A stretch of DNA of 64,000 nt from Algoriphagus alkaliphilus. GTDB taxonomy: Bacteria; Bacteroidota; Bacteroidia; Cytophagales; Cyclobacteriaceae. This document shows, piece by piece, positions 28,745-37,600 of the stretch. A program made the translations under genes and the position numbers. Positions within the stretch are counted from its first letter, which is position 1; each line of letters opens with the position of its first letter. The stretch covers positions 1-64,000 of the forward strand of contig NZ_FMXE01000025.1 in the NCBI RefSeq assembly GCF_900103735.1, read 5' to 3'. Under the pieces are notes generated by a model. It did not search any database, was not told the origin of the DNA, and was given only the letters and a program-made list of their open reading frames with translations.

Positions 28745-29860
28745 TTAATCTGAATGTTTTCTGTAGACCAGCTGCATAAATTCCCGCACCGCATCCGATT
28801 CCGCTTGCCAGCCCAACTCTGACACAAACCTTGAGTTGATTAAGTCAACTGCTGAATCAAAAGATCCTGCTTCATCAATCGCCTTGAGGGCATGTCGGAG
28901 CAAATCAGCATTTCCGTCAAAAAGCTCTTTGGTAAACATAAACCGCTGATTGAGGGCAAGGCTTTCAGAAAGTTCTCCCATGATCCCTTTCATTCCTTTA
29001 TAGGTCTCGGTTGCAAAATATGCTTTCAACTTTGATGCATTGAGTTGGGTGCCATTGCTTGTGATTGTGGTTTTTTCTACCTGTAAATATGTTGACACTT
29101 CTTTTTCGGGCAAAGTTTCATGGACAGGAAGGGTGGCTTCTCGAACAGGCTCACTTTTATCTACCGTGTCAAAAAAGGATCCGTCTGCGGTCTCAGCTTT
29201 GATGATAGGTTCGGGAACAGAAGCAGATTCATATTCTCCTGCTCCTAAATACAGGTCAGAATCGAAAGCTTTGATATCTCCCAAGGTGGCCAGTAAAAGG
29301 TTGACCGATTCCAGGGAATCCCTGACCACTTGGTAGTTGGCGGCAATCGCTCTCAGATAGGAATCCGAATCATGACCGAACCCCGTTTTGTCAATCAAAA
29401 ACAGAATCACCCTATCATGCCATTTGTAGTACTTCTTATTTTCCCTGAGAAAATCATTAATCTTTCCCTGAGGCGCTTTGTTGATTTCTTTTTGATAGAA
29501 GGAGACTGGATCTGTGGCTACCTGGATAGCCTGGGCGACGGCGGTTTTGACCATTGGTTCCAAATTAGAACGCTCCACCTTGATCCTGCGGGATAGCACA
29601 TTCATAAATTGAGTCAAAGCATCGTGTACTCCTATATCCCGGTAATCAAAGTAAGGACTGCTTTTTAGCTTGGCTAATTCTTCCTGCCAAAGTTCAAAAA
29701 GACGTTTGATAATAAAAAAATTGACCTGTGTACTGCTCGTCAACTGAATGATTTCTTGGCCCGTAATAAATTGTCGGCCTGAGAAAAATCGTTCACAAAC
29801 TAGCTGTGCATATTCACGAGAATAATTTTCTAAATAATTGCTGTTAATTTGAACTGTCAT
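28745..29860 (-). CDS. Conserved protein of unknown function
   Basis: A 371-residue soluble protein without signal peptide. The first 220 residues are helical and charged, a variable acidic linker rich in Glu, Pro and Ser follows (about 215-265), and the C-terminal 100 residues (LNQRFMFTKELFDGN, GWQAESDAVREFMQLV) form the most conserved-looking block; I recall similar tails in other Bacteroidota proteins of unknown role. It is divergent from the ferredoxin gene with only about 30 bases between starts, suggesting shared control. Confidence 0.75.
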   Translation of the reverse strand: MTVQINSNYLENYSREYAQLVCERFFSGRQFITGQEIIQLTSSTQVNFFIIKRLFELWQEELAKLKSSPYFDYRDIGVHDALTQFMNVLSRRIKVERSNLEPMVKTAVAQAIQVATDPVSFYQKEINKAPQGKINDFLRENKKYYKWHDRVILFLIDKTGFGHDSDSYLRAIAANYQVVRDSLESVNLLLATLGDIKAFDSDLYLGAGEYESASVPEPIIKAETADGSFFDTVDKSEPVREATLPVHETLPEKEVSTYLQVEKTTITSNGTQLNASKLKAYFATETYKGMKGIMGELSESLALNQRFMFTKELFDGNADLLRHALKAIDEAGSFDSAVDLINSRFVSELGWQAESDAVREFMQLVYRKHSD

Positions 29861-29893
29861 GAGTAGGTCTTGTTTTCAAATGCAAACGTAGAA

Positions 29894-30220
29894 ATGCCCC
29901 GAATAGTCATTGAAAACCTGAGAAATCTTAGTATTCATTCGGAGGACACTAATCGTAAAGTTATCGAAATTATTCATGAAAACGGTACGGATTGGATGCA
30001 TGCCTGCGGGAAAAAAGGGCGCTGCACCACCTGTAAAATGATCGTGGTGCGCGGAATGGAAAATTTAAGTCCAGAAACTGAACGGGAGCTATTTTACAGA
30101 AGCCAAAATCAACTCAGATCAAACGAGCGGCTTTCCTGTCAAAGTCAACTTCTGAAAGACGAGCTTATCATCCGTGTCGCTGATGTCAATAAATTTCCTC
30201 ATATAGATTATACTAGGTAA
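29894..30220 (+). CDS. 2Fe-2S ferredoxin
   Basis: A 108-residue plant-type ferredoxin: Cys38, Cys44, Cys47 ([11 protein letters not shown]) and Cys82 (LSCQ) ligate the cluster. ATG 29894 is chosen; an in-frame TTG 8 codons upstream is less likely. It ends 2 bases before tdk, so they are cotranscribed, though no functional link is apparent. Redox partner unknown. Confidence 0.92.
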   Translation: MPRIVIENLRNLSIHSEDTNRKVIEIIHENGTDWMHACGKKGRCTTCKMIVVRGMENLSPETERELFYRSQNQLRSNERLSCQSQLLKDELIIRVADVNKFPHIDYTR

Positions 30221-30222
30221 TA

Positions 30223-30807
30223 ATGTTTATAGAACCTTCCCTAAACAGCCGTAGACAAACCGATCGAAAGGGACAGATCGAGGTGATTTGTGGCTCCATG
30301 TTTTCCGGGAAAACAGAAGAATTGATCCGAAGACTGAATCGGGCGCGATTAGCCCGACTCAAGGTAGAAATCTTCAAACCCTCTGTGGACAAACGCTATC
30401 ATGACTTGGATGTCGTGTCCCACAACGAAAACAGCATCCGTTCCACTCCGGTCAATTTCGCAGGAGACATTTTACTGTTGGCGGGGGATTGTGATGTGGT
30501 GGGAATAGATGAGGCACAGTTTTTCGATGAAGAAATTGTCCGGGTAGGGCAGCTGCTGGCCAATAAAGGGAAACGGGTGATTATGGCAGGTTTGGATATG
30601 GATTTTGAAGGAAAGCCCTTTGAGCCCATGCCGAGGTTGATGGCAATCGCTGAATATGTCACCAAAGTTCGCGCGATCTGTATGAAATGCGGGGATTTGG
30701 CAGCTTTTTCTTTAAGGCTTTCGGAAGCAAAAGAGAAAGTGGTACTAGGGGAAAAGGAAAGCTATGAGGCCAGATGTCGCAGGTGTTTTTTTGAGGATAA
30801 GAAGTGA
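30223..30807 (+). CDS. tdk: Thymidine kinase
   Basis: Type II thymidine kinase of 194 residues for dTMP salvage. P-loop [11 protein letters not shown], the DEAQFF motif, and a zinc site formed by CMKC and CRRC near the C-terminus are all present. Confidence 0.96.
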   Translation: MFIEPSLNSRRQTDRKGQIEVICGSMFSGKTEELIRRLNRARLARLKVEIFKPSVDKRYHDLDVVSHNENSIRSTPVNFAGDILLLAGDCDVVGIDEAQFFDEEIVRVGQLLANKGKRVIMAGLDMDFEGKPFEPMPRLMAIAEYVTKVRAICMKCGDLAAFSLRLSEAKEKVVLGEKESYEARCRRCFFEDKK

Positions 30808-31266
30808 TGGATGACCGATGTCGGGTGAGTTTTATTGGAAAATTGAAAAATTGAAAGATTGGAAAATTAAGAGTGCAGCCAGAAATGAACGTGGGCTGAA
30901 ATGGTTAATGGACAGTGGTGTGCAGACAGTTGGGTCAGGCCGAGCGGAGTCGATACCCGGAACCTGGTATCTGGTATCAAGTGTCAAGACGGGAGACCGA
31001 AGTAGAGGAAAGAATTGTAAGTCGTAAATAGTAAGAGGTAAATAGTGAAGAGGTCCAAAAAAAGCGAGGCTTTTAGCCTCTGTCCCCTTGAAAAAAGCCA
31101 ACTACAACTCAAAAACCAAAAAGTCCTTAAGGAGGTAACCCAAAGTCTTCCTTAAAAAACTCCCTGAACTTTGCGGTAAAAAAGGCACACGGGAGAAAGA
31201 GACCGATGTCCGATTCCCAATGTTGAATTTCAAATCTCAAATTTCAAATCTTATCCCTTCAATCCA
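30808..31266. other. Intergenic region between tdk and recO
   Basis: About 460 bases without a supported protein gene. It contains AAATTG-type low-complexity repeats (30838-30870), a duplicated CTGGTATC phrase near 30965-30977 and a minus-strand terminator at 31057-31080. A 69-codon open frame at 30818 looks random in composition. Confidence 0.5.
31057..31080 (-). terminator. Minus-strand intrinsic terminator with no annotated gene upstream
   Basis: Read on the minus strand: GAGGC-TAAAA-GCCTC, then GC and seven T. The plus strand lacks a T-run after the hairpin, so the terminator points to a minus-strand transcript from 31081-31266 or antisense to recO. Confidence 0.6.
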
Positions 31267-31956
31267 ATGATCCGTAAAACTTCAGGATTAGTGCTCAGTT
31301 CGATCCGATACAAGGACACGAGCATTATTGTGAAGATTTTTACCCGTGAACTGGGTCTTAAGTCTTACCTGATCAATGGGGTAAGAAGCATGGGGAAAGG
31401 CTCCAAAATGGCACTTTATCAACCGCTGACTTTGCTGGACTTAGTGGTGTATAACAAAGAGAATTCCGGGTTGCAGCGAATTTCGGAAGCCAGGCTCCAA
31501 CGAGCTCATCAGCGGATTCCGTTTGATTTTTCCCGAACAAGTATCGCACTTTTCATGACCGAAGTGATCAATCGCAGTATTTATGAAAACTATCAGAATG
31601 AATCCCTCTTTGATTTTCTTTCCGAAAGCGTTGTCATTCTGGATCAGGGTGAAACACTTCTCTCCCATTACCCCTTGGTGTTTTTGATCGAAAAGGCGAA
31701 GTTTCTTGGTATTGCTCCGGAAGAGGCCGAAGGCTTTATTTTGGAATCAGACAAGCAACCTTTTACAAATCAGGAGCTTCCGGTCACCTTGGAATACCTG
31801 CAAAACCTTTTGGAAGAAAAGTATCATTGTACCCACAAAATTCCCGTAATTATCCGGAGAAAACTTCTTGATCACCTACTCGACTTCTATGCCCAACAGA
31901 TGGAAAATCCCAGTGCTTTCAAATCACTTGCGGTGATCAGACAGGTAATGGAGTGA
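31267..31956 (+). CDS. recO: DNA repair protein RecO
   Basis: RecO works with RecR (and RecF) to load RecA on SSB-coated DNA. The 229-residue protein has the N-terminal OB fold (GLVLSSIRYKDTSIIVKIFT, GVRSMGKGSKMALYQPL) and a helical C-terminal domain. The family zinc finger is absent, as in many members. Confidence 0.92.
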   Translation: MIRKTSGLVLSSIRYKDTSIIVKIFTRELGLKSYLINGVRSMGKGSKMALYQPLTLLDLVVYNKENSGLQRISEARLQRAHQRIPFDFSRTSIALFMTEVINRSIYENYQNESLFDFLSESVVILDQGETLLSHYPLVFLIEKAKFLGIAPEEAEGFILESDKQPFTNQELPVTLEYLQNLLEEKYHCTHKIPVIIRRKLLDHLLDFYAQQMENPSAFKSLAVIRQVME

Positions 31957-31996
31957 AGGGCCTGACTTTCAAAAAACTATAACATCAAACAAAAAA

Positions 31997-32028
31997 TTTG
32001 TTAAATCCAAAAGCATCGGTTAATATTG
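31997..32028 (+). promoter_or_regulatory. Candidate promoter of rho
   Basis: TTTG, 20 bases, TAATATTG. The -33 box is exact and the -7 box differs from TAnnTTTG at one base. It would give a leader of about 125 bases before rho, long enough for autogenous control as known for rho in E. coli (inference). Confidence 0.6.
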
Positions 32029-32160
32029 TGCCATCACCGTGTAAGAACAAGTCAGCCCGCTTTGACTTGAGCTTTTCCTGCAGACCTTTTTTGCTCAGAA
32101 AATCAGACACGTTCCCAAATAGCACATTTTACAATATCTTATTTATTTCATACACTCTTT

Positions 32161-33990
32161 ATGTATAACATAGAAGAACTCCGAATCAGGCTTTTATCTG
32201 AATTGAAGGAGATTGCGGAGGAGCTAGGAGTGAAAAACTTCAAAAGCCTCAAGAAAGACGAATTAGTCTATGCAATTCTAGACCAGCAGGCCATCACCCC
32301 AGAGCAGGCCCTTCCCAAGAAAAAGCCATCTGCCGTGGAAACTTCATCCGCCGAAGCAAAAAAACCCATCGAGTCCCCCGCCCCTAGCTTACCACCCGCT
32401 GGAGAAGCGTCTGAGTTCAAGACAAAGTTCAGAAGACAAAACGTCACTGAAATCCCCACTACTCCAGAAACGGAAAAACCTGCTCCCTTTCAGTCTGAAA
32501 TCCCTGCAGAGCCCAAGCCTGCTAAGCCGGAGTGGAAACAAAAGCGGGAAGAGCGACCAAGCTTTGAAAAGAGAGAACCGCGTCCGGCACCGGAAAGAAA
32601 AGAACTGCAACCTGAGCGCAAAGAAGCTCCGGCAGGTGAGGAACCAAAAACGTTCAGGCCACGAAGAAGAGCCTTTGAAGAAGTAGAAGTCAGTGGTAAC
32701 ACAACAGAAACAACTGAAGTCGCTACGCCTCCTTCAGGAAATTATGTGAAACAAGAAACTGAAATTGAGCTACCAAAGCGGAAAAATTTCAGATCGCCGG
32801 ATGAAATCCTGGCTCCTGCAGCCGAAACCGTCCACAATCCCAATCGCAAAAAGTCTTTTGTAAGCCCTCGTGAATTTGACGGCGTGATCGACAACGAAGG
32901 TGTCTTGGAGATGATGCAGGAAGGATACGGTTTCCTCCGCTCATTGGATTACAACTACCTGGCTTCTCCGGATGATATTTATGTTTCCCCGAGTCAGGTG
33001 AAACTTTTTGGACTGAAAACCGGTGATCATATCAAAGGCTCCATCCGTCCACCTAAAGAAGGCGAAAAATATTTTGCGCTTCTGAAAATCGAAACTGTCA
33101 ACGGTAAGACCACAGATGAAATTCGTGACCGGGTTCCATTTGAATACCTCACCCCGCTTTTTCCTGAGGAAAGATTAAACCTTTCTACCAAAGCAGACGG
33201 GTACTCAACGCGTATTCTTGATCTCTTTGCTCCTATCGGAAAAGGTCAGCGTGGGATGATCGTGGCACAACCAAAGACAGGCAAGACAGTATTGCTTCAG
33301 CAGATCGCCAATGCGATCACTAAAAATCACCCGGAAGTTCACCTGATGATTTTATTAATCGACGAACGTCCGGAAGAAGTTACGGACATGGCTCGCTCGG
33401 TAAATGCAGAAGTGATTTCCTCGACATTTGATGAGACTGCCGACCGTCACGTGAAAGTTTCCAACATCGTTTTGGAAAAAGCCAAGCGAATGGTAGAAGT
33501 AGGTCATGACGTGGTGATCCTTTTGGACTCCATCACTCGTCTCGCCCGTGCGCACAATACCGTGGTGCCAAGCTCCGGTAAGATCCTTTCCGGTGGTGTA
33601 GATGCCAATGCACTTCACAAACCAAAGCGCTTCTTCGGCGCGGCAAGAAATGTAGAGAATGGAGGTTCATTGACCATCATCGCAACTGCCCTGGTAGAAA
33701 CGGGTTCCAAGATGGATGAGGTTATCTTTGAAGAATTCAAAGGAACCGGCAACATGGAACTTGCCCTTGACCGTAAATTGGCCAACAGAAGAATCTATCC
33801 TGCTATTGATGTCTTGGGATCTGGTACTCGAAGAGAGGATCTACTCATGGACAAAGAAGAAATGCAGCGTGTATGGATTCTGAGAAAGCTGATGAGCGAT
33901 ATGAACTCACAGGAGTCTATGGAATTCCTTCTCAACCGAATGAAAGGTACCCGAGACAATGCTGAGTTTTTGATCAGTATGAACGGGTAA
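32161..33990 (+). CDS. rho: Transcription termination factor Rho, with extended N-terminal insert
   Basis: Rho is the hexameric RNA helicase that ends transcription. The 609-residue protein is about 190 longer than E. coli Rho because a disordered segment rich in Pro, Glu, Lys and Arg (about 46-230) separates the Rho_N helices ([20 protein letters not shown]) from the RNA-binding cold-shock fold ([20 protein letters not shown]). The ATPase has Walker A AQPKTGKT and Walker [15 protein letters not shown]. Such inserts are common in Bacteroidota and Actinobacteria. Confidence 0.97.
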   Translation: MYNIEELRIRLLSELKEIAEELGVKNFKSLKKDELVYAILDQQAITPEQALPKKKPSAVETSSAEAKKPIESPAPSLPPAGEASEFKTKFRRQNVTEIPTTPETEKPAPFQSEIPAEPKPAKPEWKQKREERPSFEKREPRPAPERKELQPERKEAPAGEEPKTFRPRRRAFEEVEVSGNTTETTEVATPPSGNYVKQETEIELPKRKNFRSPDEILAPAAETVHNPNRKKSFVSPREFDGVIDNEGVLEMMQEGYGFLRSLDYNYLASPDDIYVSPSQVKLFGLKTGDHIKGSIRPPKEGEKYFALLKIETVNGKTTDEIRDRVPFEYLTPLFPEERLNLSTKADGYSTRILDLFAPIGKGQRGMIVAQPKTGKTVLLQQIANAITKNHPEVHLMILLIDERPEEVTDMARSVNAEVISSTFDETADRHVKVSNIVLEKAKRMVEVGHDVVILLDSITRLARAHNTVVPSSGKILSGGVDANALHKPKRFFGAARNVENGGSLTIIATALVETGSKMDEVIFEEFKGTGNMELALDRKLANRRIYPAIDVLGSGTRREDLLMDKEEMQRVWILRKLMSDMNSQESMEFLLNRMKGTRDNAEFLISMNG

Positions 33991-34015
33991 AACTCCTGTC
34001 CCAAAAAGAAAATAC

Positions 34016-34050
34016 TAACCCCGGCTGGAAAAGTCGGGGTTATTTTTTTT
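34016..34050 (+). terminator. Intrinsic terminator after rho
   Basis: AACCCCGGCT-GGAAA-AGTCGGGGTT (one G-T pair) followed by A and eight T. Confidence 0.9.
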
Positions 34051-34545
34051 GTAATTAGTCCAAAGGTCAGAAAGCCAACAAATCATAAAATAGACTTCAG
34101 TTTGGAGTTTAAAATACCCAACCTTTTGGTAGGTGTATCAGGAAGGTTTTATCAATTCAATCCCTTCTAAAATTGCCAATACTTATCACCAAGATTCTAA
34201 AATTCTTACAAAAACCTAAGAAAAGGGAATTCCTAAAGTTGTTTTTATTATCATCCAAAATGTAACTTTTTTAATAAAAATAAAATAAAATTTGTTTTAT
34301 TCTTTCCAAACAGTAAATTTCAAGGCTATATTGAAGTGTAACTGAAAGAATATTTCTTTACCTCTTTAAAATGCATTTTATATACAAAAAAGAGTCTTAG
34401 GTTTTTGAGAAAAAAGAAAAAAACTAACCCTAAGTCCAATCGATTATAAAGTATCAGTCATAAGGGAAAGAAAATTACTGCCTGAAAGCACTTACTAAAC
34501 GAACTATCGTAATTCCTTGAAGTTCAATCAAAAGCTATGAAATGA
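34051..34545. other. AT-rich intergenic region
   Basis: About 500 very AT-rich bases between the rho terminator and the promoter of the large T9SS protein. I see no gene, RNA or clear repeat in it. Confidence 0.5.
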
Positions 34546-34576
34546 TTTGAAATATCAAGATTCAGGTGTAATTTTG
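34546..34576 (+). promoter_or_regulatory. Consensus promoter of the 1759-residue T9SS protein
   Basis: TTTG, exactly 19 bases, TAATTTTG: a perfect Bacteroidota sigma-A promoter. Transcription would start near 34583, about 43 bases before the ATG. Confidence 0.8.
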
Positions 34577-34625
34577 AAATACATTTTTACTGGTTTGAAA
34601 GACATATTCTCAGCAGTGTGAGCCT

Positions 34626-37600
34626 ATGAAGGGAAATTTACTTAAAACGTTATTTTTTGCGTTTCTCGTTTTGACGGGCTGGGAGGCATTTGGGCAGTGT
34701 ACAAATACACTACCTGCATTTACTTCTCCAGGAACCGCAACTTGGACCGTCCCAGCAGGAGTAACTTCAATAACTGTTGAAACCTGGGGCGGGGGAGGGA
34801 AAGGAGGAGGAACAAATTCTGCTGGCTCCTATGGCGGTGGGGGCGGTGGTGGATACTCAAGAAGTACTATCGCTGTTACTCCAGGTCAAACTTATTTTTT
34901 TAATGTTGCGACAGGTAGTACCAATAACACTAATCCGGGTGGAAATTCTTGGTTCTCACTCACTAATAATGAGGGGGCCGCAATTGTTCGTGCTTTAGGT
35001 GGAGCCTCAGTACCCGCTAACGGAACAAATGGAGCGGCTGGAGGGGGACTGGGGACGGGAACGGACAGATTTATTGGAGGAAGTGGAGCAAACGGAGTAA
35101 CTGATGGCGGCGGTGGTGGATCTTCTGCGGGAACTGGAGCAAATGGTAATAATGCAACAAGTGTAACAGGCGCGAGTGCTCCATCTGGGGGTGGAAATGG
35201 TGGAAATGGAAGAAGTGGAAATGGTAATGGCTTTATTGGAACTTCTCCTGGAGGAGGAGGAGGAGGGGCAGTTAGAACATCGGGAAATCCAGAAGGGGGA
35301 AATGGTGGAAACGGCCAAGTTATAATTACCACAACTACTCCTGCAAACACATCCACATCTGCTGTACCAAATCAGACAGTCTGTATCAATACTGCACTTA
35401 CACCAATCACACACACCACTTCAAGAGCAACTGGGATAGCCAATAATGGAGTAGCAGGAGCAAATGGCCTTCCTGCCGGAGTTACCGCTACCTGGGCTTC
35501 AAATACCATCACCATCTCTGGTACTCCCACTGTTTCAGGAACATTTAATTATTCCATCCCGATGACCGGTGGCTGTACTACTAATCAACTCCCTGCTACT
35601 GGTACAATAACTGTAACTGCCAATAAAACTGTTGGAGCTGCCTCGGTTCCTCCTACTCTTTGCGTAAATACTGGACTAAGCCCTAATATTACACACAGCA
35701 CGGCAAATGCTACTGGTATAATAGATAATGGAGTAGCTGGTGCGAATGGCTTACCCGCAGGAGTTTCTGCCGTTTGGGCTGCCAATACGATTACTATTTC
35801 AGGAACTCCCACTGCTTCCGGCACTTTTAATTATTCAATTCCTGTACAGGGCTGTGGACCAGCTGTTTTCGCTACTGGCACAATAACAGTAACACCAAAC
35901 AAGGCTGTTTCTGCTGCATCTTCTACTCCAGCACTGTGTATTAATTCACCACTTACTTCAATTACTCATACGACAACGTCCATCACCGGAATCGGAGCTC
36001 CAGCAAACCTGCCACCCGGAGTGACAGCAAGCCTTAGCGGGAATACCCTTACGATTAGCGGCACACCTACTGCCTCTGGTACTTTTAATTATTCTATACC
36101 CTTGACTGGCGTAAGCTGTGGACCGAATGTTTCAGCCACAGGAACTATTACTGTCAATCCTGATAAAACAGTAGGACCTGCTTCTTCTGCTCCTACGCCC
36201 TGCATTAATAGCCTCATGACCGCTATTACCCATACCACAACAAATGCAACGGGTATAGGCCCAGCAACCAATTTACCCGCAGGAGTTACTGCTGCTTTCA
36301 ATGTTTCCACTCAAACTATAACTATTTCAGGAACACCCACAGCTTCTGGCCCATTCAATTATTCCATACCAGTTTTGGGATGCGGACCAGCAATATCAGC
36401 GACAGGTACAATTACAGTCACTCCAAACAATACAGTCGGGGCATCTTCATCCTCTCCTACCCTTTGCATAAACACTCCGCTTTCTCCGACCATAAGCCAC
36501 ACCACTACCGGAGCGACAGGAATCGGTGCAGCAACAGGTTTACCGACGGGAGTCACCGCTTCATGGGCAGCTAATACGATCACCATCAGTGGCACGCCTT
36601 CCGTTTCAGGGGTTTTCTCCTATTCCATTCCTCTAACAGGGGGCTGCGGAACAGTAAATGCTACAGGTACTATAACTGTCAATGCCCAAGCAGCCATCCT
36701 CACTCCAAACCTCAGCCCTACTGGCCAAATACGCTGTCAAAATGTGGCCTTTTCTCCAATCTCAGTAGCTCCTGGTCAAGGATTAACTTACCAATGGTAT
36801 AGCAACGCAGCCAATAACAACTCAACAGGTTCTGCAATTACAGGAGCTACTTCCAGTACCTATACCCCTCCTTCAAGTACAGTTGGAACAACCTATTATT
36901 ATGTATTGGTTACCTCAGCAACTTGCGGAACAACTGCCACTAGTGCGGTTTCAGGAGCATTTCTGGTCAATCCTTTACCAGTAGTGAGTTTCACTTTTCA
37001 GCCGAGTGGTACTCCATGTGTTGAGACAGACTTAACCTACACTACGCAAGCAAGTCAATCGGCGTATGTCTGGACGATACCAGGTGTAGCCGGAACTGAT
37101 TACACCATCACGTCGGGAGGCAACGGAAGCAACACTTTAGTAATTAGATGGCTTACACCAGGGGATAAGTCTGTATCAGTCAACTATAATGATGTAAATA
37201 ATTGCGGAGCGACAACACCAGCTACATCTAATACAATTACTGTTCAAAGAAGCACTGTCACTCCTTCCTCAAATCCTAATCCAAGTTCCTGTTTTATTGA
37301 TAGAAATGCGCTACCGGCTAATTCCTTTACCTCATTTAACCATACCACAACCTTAGCCACAGGAATCGGAACACCAACAGGACTTCCAACAGGACTAAAT
37401 GCAGGCTTCAGTGGAAATACCATTACAATCAGTGGTACTATAGGAGCATCTGTTGCTCCGGGAATCTATCCTTATAGTATTCCACTTACCGGAGGTTGCG
37501 GAACTGTGGCTGCAACTGGATTTATTGATGTACAGCCTGAGTTTAAACTGACCTCTATTTCCTCAGTTTCTCCGTCAAGCACAGGTGGTTCGGCAACAAT

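Noticed and set aside
30818-31027. 69-codon open frame after tdk
   Set aside because: Random composition, lies in low-complexity intergenic DNA, no recognisable features.
34892-35414. Long minus-strand open frames opposite the glycine-rich region
   Set aside because: They are proline- or serine-rich mirror frames of GGN codons in the real gene.
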